Shown here: positions 1-6,001 of the stretch, one piece after another
How positions within the stretch are numbered: the first letter of the stretch is position 1
Layout: the number at the start of each line of letters is the position of its first letter
DNA from: Clostridia bacterium
GTDB taxonomy: Bacteria; Bacillota; Clostridia; Clostridiales; Clostridiaceae
Length of the DNA stretch: 6,031 nt
Direction: 5' to 3'
Assembly: GCA_009930125.1 (NCBI GenBank)
Contig: RZYZ01000129.1
Span: 1 to 6,031 of the forward strand
Program-made: the position numbers and the translations under genes
The notes under the pieces: model-generated
What the model was told of the DNA's origin: nothing
The model's input: the letters and a program-made list of their open reading frames with translations, nothing else
Database searches by the model: none

Positions 1-182
1 ATCTCAGCGGATACCTGATTCTTTCTTGCTTTGGCTGTTTCAACCTCCACCAGGGTCAGTCTTCTCTCTTCATCCAGAGCAACCACTTTATCAAAATCGG
101 ATAGATCGATGCTTTCTCCTCTGTCGCTCATGAGTGCTTTGATTTCTTCCGTGTTTTCTCTTATTCTTTTGATGTCTAACAT
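1..182 (-). CDS. serS: Serine--tRNA ligase, N-terminal part (cut by window edge)
   Basis: Seryl-tRNA synthetase charges tRNA-Ser with serine in the cytoplasm. Only about 60 residues are present. They begin MLDIKRIRENTEEIKALMSD and continue with VVALDEERRLTLVEVETAKA, which matches the family's N-terminal long antiparallel coiled-coil arm that grips the tRNA-Ser variable arm. The class II catalytic core lies outside the window. The start is fixed by the conserved MLDIKxIRENxE opening and by a ribosome binding site AGAAGGAG at 192-199, eight to nine bases before the ATG. The gene is preceded by its own promoter and a T-box leader whose specifier codon is serine, which independently supports the assignment. 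Seen: start, RBS and N-terminal motif. Known: arm function. Inferred: the gene continues intact beyond position 1. Confidence 0.95.
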   Translation of the reverse strand, partial: MLDIKRIRENTEEIKALMSDRGESIDLSDFDKVVALDEERRLTLVEVETAKARKNQVSAE

Positions 183-204
183 TTCCTTCACTCCTTCTCG
201 TAAA

Positions 205-432
205 AATATATATAAAAAAGAGTCCTATCATCCTGAAGGGACGATAGAACTCGTGGTGCCACCCTAATTCGATGGACAAAAGGTCCATCCTTCACAAAGA
301 TAACGGTCTTCTCCGTACTGCGTTTACAGTCCCTCAGAGGTGGATTCCTAAAATTCGAACTGCAGATTCACACCAGCCATCTGCTCTCTTTCTGATTCTC
401 ATCCTAGTACTAGTCTCGTCAACGGTTTATTT
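205..432 (-). promoter_or_regulatory. T-box riboswitch leader of serS (tRNA-Ser, specifier UCC)
   Basis: This untranslated leader senses uncharged tRNA-Ser and switches between termination and antitermination of serS. Visible parts, in transcript order: an AGTA loop-E strand at 411-408; a distal Stem I hairpin GCAGAT/ATCTGC at 384-362 with loop GGCTGGTGTGA; GAA at 347-345, the opposite loop-E strand, followed directly by specifier TCC at 344-342; a perfect 7-bp hairpin GATGGAC/GTCCATC at 289-271 (Stem III position); and the T-box sequence AGGGTGGCACCACG at 265-252. The antiterminator forms by pairing AGGG (265-262) with CCCT (240-237) and ACGA (254-251) with TCGT (244-241), leaving the canonical 7-base bulge TGGCACC. 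The TGGC in the bulge would pair with GCCA at a tRNA 3' end, which fits the G73 discriminator of tRNA-Ser. The 5' limit is inferred from the promoter. Confidence 0.95.
214..252 (-). terminator. T-box intrinsic terminator upstream of serS
   Basis: A 14-bp stem, GAGTTCTATCGTCC (252-239) with GGATGATAGGACTC (233-220), contains only G-T wobbles as irregularities. It closes on loop CTTCA and is followed by six T residues (219-214). The 5' arm shares bases 252-237 with the antiterminator, so the two folds exclude each other, as expected for a transcriptional T-box. It is also the first obvious terminator met by transcripts coming from the upstream operon. Confidence 0.95.
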
Positions 433-438
433 CAATTT

Positions 439-467
439 ATTATAGCCTTAAGTCCTGTAAAGGTCAA
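439..467 (-). promoter_or_regulatory. serS promoter (sigma-A type)
   Basis: The -35 box TTGACC (467-462) and a perfect -10 box TATAAT (444-439) are separated by exactly 17 bases. Initiation would fall near 432-433, just ahead of the T-box Stem I. The -35 box overlaps the TGA stop codon (466-464) of the preceding DUF1667-like gene, so the promoter is embedded in the end of that gene. Confidence 0.9.
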
Positions 468-691
468 CTCTCAATGGTCTTCGTCACGATGATATTCACA
501 CCAGTATTCAGGATATTGCTGCAGATGATGTCTCCTCTTTCCAAGGGCACCCCCACATAGATTCTGGACAAAACCTTTGAGATCTCAATGAAATGACTGC
601 GGTCTATGGGCTGGTCGCTCTTCACCGGAACCATGGCGTGACTCTCGGAGCCCTTGATTCTCACCACACTGGTATAGTACTCACTTTTCAT
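464..691 (-). CDS. Short DUF1667-family protein lacking the N-terminal cysteine module
   Basis: This 75-residue soluble protein matches, from my knowledge of the family, the C-terminal half of DUF1667: a TSVVRIKG strand, MVPVKSDQPIDR (the usual LPVKTxxPIPK region), an ISKVLSRIYVGVPLERGDII segment and a closing NILNTGVNIIVTKTI (usual NVLGTGVDIVATR). Full-length members are about 120 residues and open with a CxxCPxGC-like cysteine motif plus another conserved Cys. None of that is present; the only Cys is in IICSN. The start at 691 has a good RBS AAAGGAG (707-701, nine bases away) that overlaps the upstream TAA. Only 14 bases separate the genes, so no room exists for the missing half. It probably shares a transcript with the flavoprotein upstream. 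DUF1667 proteins typically accompany GlpA-like oxidoreductases; the molecular role is not established. Whether this short form is functional or a remnant is unknown. Confidence 0.8.
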   Translation of the reverse strand: MKSEYYTSVVRIKGSESHAMVPVKSDQPIDRSHFIEISKVLSRIYVGVPLERGDIICSNILNTGVNIIVTKTIES

Positions 692-705
692 TTCCTTCTT
701 CTCCT

Positions 706-2091
706 TTAAATGCTATCGAATTCCTTGATTCTCGCAAAGATGATCTGAGAGTCCTTCTTGTCGTTCATAATCTCCAGGGGACTCTTATGAAGCTCTCTGG
801 CCAGAATGCCGATGACCTTCGTCAGGCAGTAGGATCCCTGACATCTGCCGAAGATGGTCCCTGTTCTTCTTCTTACACCTTCCACGGTTCTTGCACCCAT
901 GGGACGTCTAATGGAATCCACGATTTCACCTTCCGTCACATTGGAGCAGAGGCAGACCATTTTCCCGTACTTCGGATCAATCCTGATGATCTCGTTTCTT
1001 TCTTCATCGCTCATTTCCCTGAAGCGGTAGTATTCTCTTCTCTTCACTTTGAAATCATTGTTGGAAGTGGCCTTGAACTGCTTCAGAACCAGCTCCACCG
1101 CATCGGTGGTCAGCGCGGAGAACACATTGTCCACCGCATAGTTCTTTGCCTGAATGTGGATGTATCCGTCCTTTGCATATTCCTCATCAATCAGGATGGG
1201 CTCCGCCCAGTACCTGCTTTCATTGATGATATCCACTCTTTCCGGAGGGAAGGGTCCGATGACGCTTTCCACTTCCTTCTTCATCTGGGAAAACTCCTTG
1301 GAAGAGCCTGTCTGAAGCGTCGCCAGCAGCTTGTTGGTCGAGGTGGGTACAAGGGTGATGACTTCTCCATTATCCTTGTATTCCTTGATGATGTGTTTCA
1401 CTTCATTCATGAAGTCCTTCTCCACCAGCATGTTCTCCACAATGCCTTCTTCTCCCACCACCTCAGAATCTTTCTTGATGGTGTATTTGTCTCCGAAGGT
1501 GGTTCTCACCACAACCCTTGCTGTATAGCGGTTCTTGTTGGTGGTGACCTTGATTCCGCCACGGGGCAGGTCCTGAATATCAAGGACCTCTTCTTCCACT
1601 CGGAAGCTTACTCCATTATCATAGGCGATTTCAGCCATGGCAGTGGCGTAATCATAGGGGGAGATGACTCCGGTGTTCATGGAATAGATCACATAGCCTT
1701 CGTGGGGCTTGATGTTGTGGTTCATCTTATTGGCTTCTTCTGATTTCAGCAGGGAAACCCCTTCGATTTTTCTTTCCAATGCTCTTTTATAGATTCTCTC
1801 CGCTTCCTTATCACTGGGATACACCGTGAAGGACGGCACTTTCTCATAGAAGACATCCAGCTCTTCGGATAATCTGTCCAGGTTCTGATTGCTTCTTCGG
1901 ATCAGTTCAAAGACCCGGTCATCTTCAATATCCTTCCCATCCAGTATCAGGGAAGAATTGAACAGTGCCACATCTTCCGCAATATCAAAGTTCTTCTCGA
2001 TGACCCCGATATTGAGATTGTACTTGCATAACTCATAAGCCATGGAGCAGCCGATGAGGCCTCCTCCAAGGATGATTACATCATAATCCAT
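706..2091 (-). CDS. DAO-type FAD-dependent oxidoreductase with C-terminal BFD-like [2Fe-2S] domain (GlpA-like)
   Basis: This 461-residue cytoplasmic redox protein has an N-terminal Rossmann FAD-binding fold (DYDVIILGGGLIGCSMAYEL, GxGxxG at residues 9-14, acidic Glu32 ending the second strand). A DAO-fold region follows to about residue 340, including TGVISPYDYATAMAEIAYDN near 140-159, typical of anaerobic glycerol-3-phosphate dehydrogenase-like proteins. The C-terminal domain (about 377-432) is BFD-like, with all four ligands: C380-x-C382 and C417-x4-C422. Several DAO hallmarks are degraded. The usual NSGxxHAGYD region reads NSSLILDGKD (45-54), the usual NAAG strand reads VVVRTTFGD (193-201), and the usual GI.SPGLT.APA segment is replaced near 309-330. 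Substrate cannot be assigned; it may not be glycerol-3-phosphate. RBS GAAGGAGG (2106-2099) lies seven bases before the ATG. It sits 17 bases after the UPF0182 gene and 14 before the DUF1667-like gene. Confidence 0.85.
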   Translation of the reverse strand: MDYDVIILGGGLIGCSMAYELCKYNLNIGVIEKNFDIAEDVALFNSSLILDGKDIEDDRVFELIRRSNQNLDRLSEELDVFYEKVPSFTVYPSDKEAERIYKRALERKIEGVSLLKSEEANKMNHNIKPHEGYVIYSMNTGVISPYDYATAMAEIAYDNGVSFRVEEEVLDIQDLPRGGIKVTTNKNRYTARVVVRTTFGDKYTIKKDSEVVGEEGIVENMLVEKDFMNEVKHIIKEYKDNGEVITLVPTSTNKLLATLQTGSSKEFSQMKKEVESVIGPFPPERVDIINESRYWAEPILIDEEYAKDGYIHIQAKNYAVDNVFSALTTDAVELVLKQFKATSNNDFKVKRREYYRFREMSDEERNEIIRIDPKYGKMVCLCSNVTEGEIVDSIRRPMGARTVEGVRRRTGTIFGRCQGSYCLTKVIGILARELHKSPLEIMNDKKDSQIIFARIKEFDSI

Positions 2092-2108
2092 AGCTTTTCC
2101 TCCTTCTG

Positions 2109-4853
2109 CTACTGATCAAACATGGACTCCAGAACGCGTTTCAGTTCATCCATGAGTCTTCCGTATTCCGCCCAGTCTCCAGCCCTCTGGGCTGCAGTGG
2201 CCTGGTCGAAGAGATCATTAGCTTCTCTTGCCAGCCCCTCTTCCACAACGCCTCCAGGGCCTTCCTGCTCCTCACCTACAGTGAAGTCGAACAGCTGTCC
2301 CAGTGTGCTCATGAAGGTGTCTCCTATGACGATCTGGTCATCATTGGACAGCACATATCTCTTGATTTCAGGAATGGAGTTTTCTCCTTCCGCCACCAGA
2401 TAGATGGGCACCACATAGAGAAGACTGTTCTCGATGGGGGCGATGACCATATCTCCGAATTCCACTGCGGACCCTCCACTGTCAAGCAGGGAAAGTTCCT
2501 TGGAAATCTCCGGATCCTGGTTCAGCTTGTTTCTGAAAAGATACGGACTTGAAACGGTCTTCTGTGGCGGGAACTTGTATTCCACCAGCTGCCCGTAATG
2601 GTCTCCTTCCATTCTCACATTGACAATGGCCACCATGTTCTCTTTCCCTTTGATGGTGTAGTATTCTGTAAATACCAGTTCCAGTCCTTCTTCATCCCCA
2701 AAGGAGGTGAAGAGAGAGTAAGGTTCCTGAGCCATTTTTTCCTGATCGTTTGTGGTGGTGACCTTCGATTTTTCCCAGACATCTTCTCCGTTGTAGAAAA
2801 TCCCTGCATCGGTCACATGATACTGTTCCAGAACCGTTGTCTGCATTTCAAAAAGATCTTCCGGATATTTGATATGCTCTTTCAGAGGTTCCGGCATATC
2901 CTCCAGATCCTGGAAAAGACCTCCGAAGATCCGGTTGTAGCTGGTGGCGATGGGATCCTTCGGATCAGCCAGATAGAAATCCACCTCTCCGGTATAGGCA
3001 TCCACGGTGACCTTCACGGAATTTCGAACATAGTTGATTCCGTTGAAGGTTCTTGCATTGGGGTATTGGTCCGATATGGTATAGGCATCGATCATCCAGT
3101 ACACTTTACTGTCTGCTACGACAAGATAGGGATCTGAATCGTAGGTCAGAAACGGCGCAATGGTGATGACCCTTTCTCTGATGTTTCTCTTTCTGATGAT
3201 GCTTGAATTTTCATCAATCAGTGAGGAAATGAGAATCTTCGGTTCTTTCTCTTCAATGGCATAGAGCAGTCTGTTGAAGAAACTGAGCCTGATGCCTGCA
3301 TCTCCGCTGTAGCGATAAGTCTCATTTTCTCCCCCTCTGGGATAATCGAACTCATCGTATTCCGTGCCGACGATGACATAATCGGAAACCAGTTCTCCGA
3401 AATAGATTCTCGGATTCTCCAGCGGAATATCTGTGGTGTTGGTCGTTGGAATATCCTTCATCAGAAAGTCCGGCTGTCCCTGTGAGGTGGCCGTGCTGGA
3501 ATCGGACATGACCACTCCGTAGCCATGGGTATAGAACAGATGCATATTCTGCCAGGTACCGGGAGAGATGAGATTCCTGTCTATTTCTCTGGCTGAGAGA
3601 AACACCTGCTTCTTTTCTCCGTTGATGACATATCTGTCCACGTCCACATCATTGAAATCGTAGTATCCTCTGATGACCTGAGCCTGCTTGATGAAATCCA
3701 GCGTATGGCGGTAGGAATTGATCTTGATGCTGTCAACCACATCTCTGTTGGCATTGATCTCAGAAGGAGTGATGTCCTTATCCGCTTCAAACTGCCTGAT
3801 TTCCACATCATTGATACCGAAGGCCTGTCTGGTCATGCTGATGTTGTTCTCAATATAGGGTCTTTCTGTTTCCAGCTGATTGGGATTGACCACCAGGGCT
3901 TCCACCGCGAAAACGGCCACAACTCTTATGAGGCTCAGTGCGAAGATCCCTACTACAGGATACGCAATGAGATTGGCTTTCTTCTTGAGGATCCCGTAAG
4001 CCACCACCACCGCGGATACCGCAGACAGCAGGGCTATGATACGGAGAAAAGGTACGTTGATCCTGATATCCGTATACCCTGGCCCATAGACAACACCGGA
4101 TTCATTGAACATCACAAGGTAGGAATCCATATAGTACTTCAGCGCCAGAAGGACCATGAAGAGAGAAATCAGCATGGCCAGAGCTCTTCCGGCAAACTGG
4201 ATGAATCCGCTCTTGATCACGTGGAGTATTCCTCTCGCATTTCTGAAGTTCAGTCTGTTGAAGGAACTCTTTGCCGCAATGAGCAGATAAATCAGAACCG
4301 TGAGCAGAACCAAAAGGACCACCACAGAAATGGCCATGGAAACCAGGAACTGGTACATGGGCAGTCTGAATACATAGAAGGAGATATCCTTGCTGAAGAT
4401 CGGGTCCACCTGGTTAAAATCCACACTGTTGAAATACTGCAGGATCACATACCAGTAATCCGAAGCCAGTCCATAGGCTACGATGAGAAAAAAGATCCCT
4501 GAAATGGTATAGACATAACGGTTCCTCTTTCTGATTTCTTCATCCGTTTTCCTGGGATAGGAAATCAGGTCATATTTCTTCGCTATGCTTTTATAGTAAA
4601 GGATGGAAATGATGTAGAGCAGAAGAAAAATCGGCAGCGTCAGCCCGGCGATGGCCAGCGCTCGTGTGAGATACGTCCTTGTATAACCTACCTCATCGAA
4701 CCATTGCAGATTGGCAATGATATGGGTTGAGTTGAAAAGCAGGATCAGAAGACCCAATAGGATGCCAAGGACCACATAAATATTCTTCTTGCCCCCAAAG
4801 AATTTATTCCATTTGAAATTGAATTTGAAATTCGGATTGATGTCGATTTTCAT
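2109..4853 (-). CDS. UPF0182 family (COG1615) integral membrane protein
   Basis: This 914-residue protein has about seven predicted membrane segments near residues 24-42, 63-87, 114-135, 166-194, 222-240, 267-289 and 295-320. A large, probably extracytoplasmic, soluble domain follows. Family signatures are strong and in order: WFDEVGY (51-57), DPIFSKDISFYVFRLPMYQF (150-169), NPNQLETERPYIENNI near 323-338, IRGYYDFNDVDVDRYVINGE (394-413), LFYTHGYGVVMS (439-450), PRIYFGEL (481-488), RNSVKVTVDAYTGEVDFY (610-627), YPEDLF (663-668) and ENSLLYVVPIYLVAEGENSI (808-827). The end has an acidic, glycine-rich linker (861-872) and an amphipathic helix with RAGDWAEYGRLMDELKRVLE (890-909), which is usual for the family. 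Length is normal and no frameshift is seen. RBS GGAGGG (4867-4862) lies eight bases before the ATG. The biochemical function of UPF0182 is unknown. It lies 36 bases after the HD gene and 17 before the flavoprotein gene, so probably in the same operon. Confidence 0.95.
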   Translation of the reverse strand: MKIDINPNFKFNFKWNKFFGGKKNIYVVLGILLGLLILLFNSTHIIANLQWFDEVGYTRTYLTRALAIAGLTLPIFLLLYIISILYYKSIAKKYDLISYPRKTDEEIRKRNRYVYTISGIFFLIVAYGLASDYWYVILQYFNSVDFNQVDPIFSKDISFYVFRLPMYQFLVSMAISVVVLLVLLTVLIYLLIAAKSSFNRLNFRNARGILHVIKSGFIQFAGRALAMLISLFMVLLALKYYMDSYLVMFNESGVVYGPGYTDIRINVPFLRIIALLSAVSAVVVAYGILKKKANLIAYPVVGIFALSLIRVVAVFAVEALVVNPNQLETERPYIENNISMTRQAFGINDVEIRQFEADKDITPSEINANRDVVDSIKINSYRHTLDFIKQAQVIRGYYDFNDVDVDRYVINGEKKQVFLSAREIDRNLISPGTWQNMHLFYTHGYGVVMSDSSTATSQGQPDFLMKDIPTTNTTDIPLENPRIYFGELVSDYVIVGTEYDEFDYPRGGENETYRYSGDAGIRLSFFNRLLYAIEEKEPKILISSLIDENSSIIRKRNIRERVITIAPFLTYDSDPYLVVADSKVYWMIDAYTISDQYPNARTFNGINYVRNSVKVTVDAYTGEVDFYLADPKDPIATSYNRIFGGLFQDLEDMPEPLKEHIKYPEDLFEMQTTVLEQYHVTDAGIFYNGEDVWEKSKVTTTNDQEKMAQEPYSLFTSFGDEEGLELVFTEYYTIKGKENMVAIVNVRMEGDHYGQLVEYKFPPQKTVSSPYLFRNKLNQDPEISKELSLLDSGGSAVEFGDMVIAPIENSLLYVVPIYLVAEGENSIPEIKRYVLSNDDQIVIGDTFMSTLGQLFDFTVGEEQEGPGGVVEEGLAREANDLFDQATAAQRAGDWAEYGRLMDELKRVLESMFDQ

Positions 4854-4889
4854 AGGATATTCCCTCCAGATTGTTTATTGCTGTCTGAA

Positions 4890-5405
4890 TCAATAGCGTT
4901 CATCATGCTTCTTCAACAGGTTGTGATAGAACTCCAGTCTCCCGTTCTCCCTTTCAGCGACCTGATCTTCATTTTCATGATGGGTGCCCACCACCTCATA
5001 GAAAACGGGTTCTTCGGTGAATACATGGTTTTCACGCAGAAGATCTTCTCCCCTTTGTCCATGGAGTCTGTAGGACTTCATGAAACTGCGCTTCTCAAAG
5101 GGAGAGCTTTTCTGAAACAGTTTATCGATGATCACCGCAAGACTTTTCTCCGCGATATTGAGAGGCCTCTGGATTTTCCCGATGTCATGAAGCAGCACCG
5201 CTTTGATGAAGCTTCTGTCTTCACTGGAACCCATCTCCTCCAGGACACTCTTCGCCACCAGAATCGCATGAATCTGCTCAGACTTCTGAAGCTTTTCAAA
5301 TAGGAAGATTTCCTGCTGATTCAGATATCCGGAGATGAACTTCAGATCCACCGCCTGGTATCCATAACGGATATTCTGTAGAAATTGTCTGATACGTTTG
5401 ACCAT
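4890..5405 (-). CDS. HD-domain (HDIG-like) phosphohydrolase
   Basis: This is a small cytoplasmic HD-superfamily protein; family members are metal-dependent phosphohydrolases, often acting on nucleotides or phosphorylated signals. The substrate here is not identifiable. The metal-ligand pattern is complete. Numbering from the longer start at 5432, it has His55 (SEQIHAILVA), His82-Asp83 in LLHDIGK, His124 in RLHGQRGEDLL and the His151-His152 pair in VVGTHHENED. No membrane segment or signal peptide is seen, and no second domain. Start choice: ATG codons occur at 5432, 5429, 5408 and 5405. The first two have no recognisable ribosome binding site, whereas GAGG at 5414-5411 is five bases before the ATG at 5405, giving MVKRIRQFLQNIRYG and 171 residues. 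The 5432 start (180 residues) remains possible. This is the first gene of the probable minus-strand operon, with the UPF0182 gene 36 bases downstream. Confidence 0.85.
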   Translation of the reverse strand: MVKRIRQFLQNIRYGYQAVDLKFISGYLNQQEIFLFEKLQKSEQIHAILVAKSVLEEMGSSEDRSFIKAVLLHDIGKIQRPLNIAEKSLAVIIDKLFQKSSPFEKRSFMKSYRLHGQRGEDLLRENHVFTEEPVFYEVVGTHHENEDQVAERENGRLEFYHNLLKKHDERY

Positions 5406-5463
5406 CATTACCTCGTGCTCTTTCTTCATCATAGATTAAAGGATTACAGAGCTTACTTACTAT

Positions 5464-5475
5464 ATTATAATTATA
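5464..5475 (-). promoter_or_regulatory. Probable promoter -10 region of the HD-gene operon
   Basis: Two directly adjacent perfect -10 hexamers TATAAT lie on the minus strand (5475-5470 and 5469-5464), 32 to 60 bases before the candidate starts of the HD gene. The matching -35 positions are weak (for example TTATGC at 5493-5488 with an 18-base spacer). The location between divergent genes supports a promoter here, but which hexamer is used cannot be decided by eye. Confidence 0.5.
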
Positions 5476-5477
5476 AT
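5464..5477. repeat. 14-bp perfect AT palindrome carrying TATAAT on both strands
   Basis: ATTATAATTATAAT is identical to its reverse complement. It therefore holds two TATAAT hexamers in each direction: 5466-5471 and 5472-5477 on the plus strand, 5475-5470 and 5469-5464 on the minus strand. It may simply be a promoter with overlapping -10 boxes, or an operator half overlapping one. Confidence 0.7.
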
Positions 5478-5537
5478 CTAAAATAGGGCATAAATTGCTT
5501 TGTTTAGAGAATATTAATGGAACATCCCTAGAATTGA

Positions 5538-5567
5538 ACGACAAAATCCTTCCAGTTACGGTATAAT
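5538..5567 (+). promoter_or_regulatory. Probable yjbQ promoter
   Basis: A perfect -10 box TATAAT at 5562-5567 is preceded, with an 18-base spacer, by ACGACA (5538-5543), four of six matches to the -35 consensus. A better-looking TTGAAC at 5534-5539 would leave a 22-base spacer, which is too long. Transcription would start near 5574, twenty bases before the yjbQ ATG. Confidence 0.6.
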
Positions 5568-5593
5568 GAAGAAAAGACTTGGGGGATGATTTA

Positions 5594-6001
5594 ATGAAGA
5601 TACACAAGAACCAGCTGCAGGTGAAGACGCACAAATCACAGGATTTTTATGAGATTACCGACGAAGTCAGAAAGATCGTCAGGGAATCCGGTATAAATGA
5701 AGGCATTCTGACGGTATTTTCACCGCACACCACTGGAGCGCTCTGCATCAATGAAAACGCAGATTCTGATGTCATTGAAGATATGATTTACGCGCTCGAT
5801 AAAGCCTTTCCCGATGATCCCAAATTCAAGCACATGGAAGGAAATTCCCAGGCTCACCTGAAGTCCATCAATCTCGGAAATACCCTGAGCCTCATTGTAA
5901 GTGGTGGTCGTATCGACATCGGCATCTGGCAGGGCATCTTCTTCTGCGAATTTGATGGCCCTCGTGATCGAACCGTTACGGTTCATATCATGGGAGAATA
6001 G
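5594..6001 (+). CDS. yjbQ: YjbQ / UPF0047 family protein
   Basis: This 135-residue cytoplasmic protein covers the whole UPF0047 (YjbQ) family length. Signatures: ITDEVRKIV near 21-29, VFSPHTTGALCINENAD with His45, HMEGNSQAHLK with His80 and His88, and GIWQGIFFCEFDGPRDR (110-126), the family's G-x-WQ...E.DGPR.R block. The E. coli homologue has been reported to have weak thiamine-phosphate synthase activity, and databases often label the family 'secondary thiamine-phosphate synthase'. The physiological role is not settled and no thiamine gene is visible nearby. Start choice: an in-frame TTG at 5579 would add five residues, but it sits only about five bases after the likely transcription start. 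The ATG at 5594 has GGGGGAT (5581-5587) at proper spacing. It is transcribed divergently from the HD operon. Confidence 0.93.
   Translation: MKIHKNQLQVKTHKSQDFYEITDEVRKIVRESGINEGILTVFSPHTTGALCINENADSDVIEDMIYALDKAFPDDPKFKHMEGNSQAHLKSINLGNTLSLIVSGGRIDIGIWQGIFFCEFDGPRDRTVTVHIMGE

Larger units (their letters stand above)
5406..5593. other. Divergent intergenic promoter region
   Basis: This region separates the HD-gene operon (leftward) from yjbQ (rightward). It is AT-rich and holds the tandem TATAAT boxes on the minus strand, the 14-bp palindrome at 5464-5477 and the yjbQ promoter at 5538-5567. I see no convincing coding sequence, structured RNA or terminator in it. The longer HD-gene start (5432) would extend slightly into it. 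Confidence 0.7.

Noticed and set aside
91..288. Minus-strand open frame of 65 codons across the serS leader
   Set aside because: It runs through the T-box antiterminator, the terminator and the true serS start in another frame, and is incompatible with the clear riboswitch structure.
787..1743. Long plus-strand open frame (318 codons) opposite the flavoprotein gene
   Set aside because: It is antisense to a well-supported gene. The translation is His/Gly-rich with no recognisable family, and it has no upstream RBS or promoter.
2615..2809. Minus-strand alternative frame inside the UPF0182 gene (also 3581-3811)
   Set aside because: These are out-of-frame shadows on the coding strand. The main frame shows unbroken family motifs through both places, so there is no frameshift.
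3705..4502. Plus-strand open frame (265 codons) opposite the UPF0182 gene
   Set aside because: It mirrors the codons of a strongly conserved membrane region. The translation is His/Gln/Asp-rich without domains, so it is a shadow frame.
5296..5634. Minus-strand open frame of 112 codons across the divergent promoter region
   Set aside because: It overlaps the HD gene in another frame, crosses both promoters and the yjbQ start, and has no RBS or recognisable domain.
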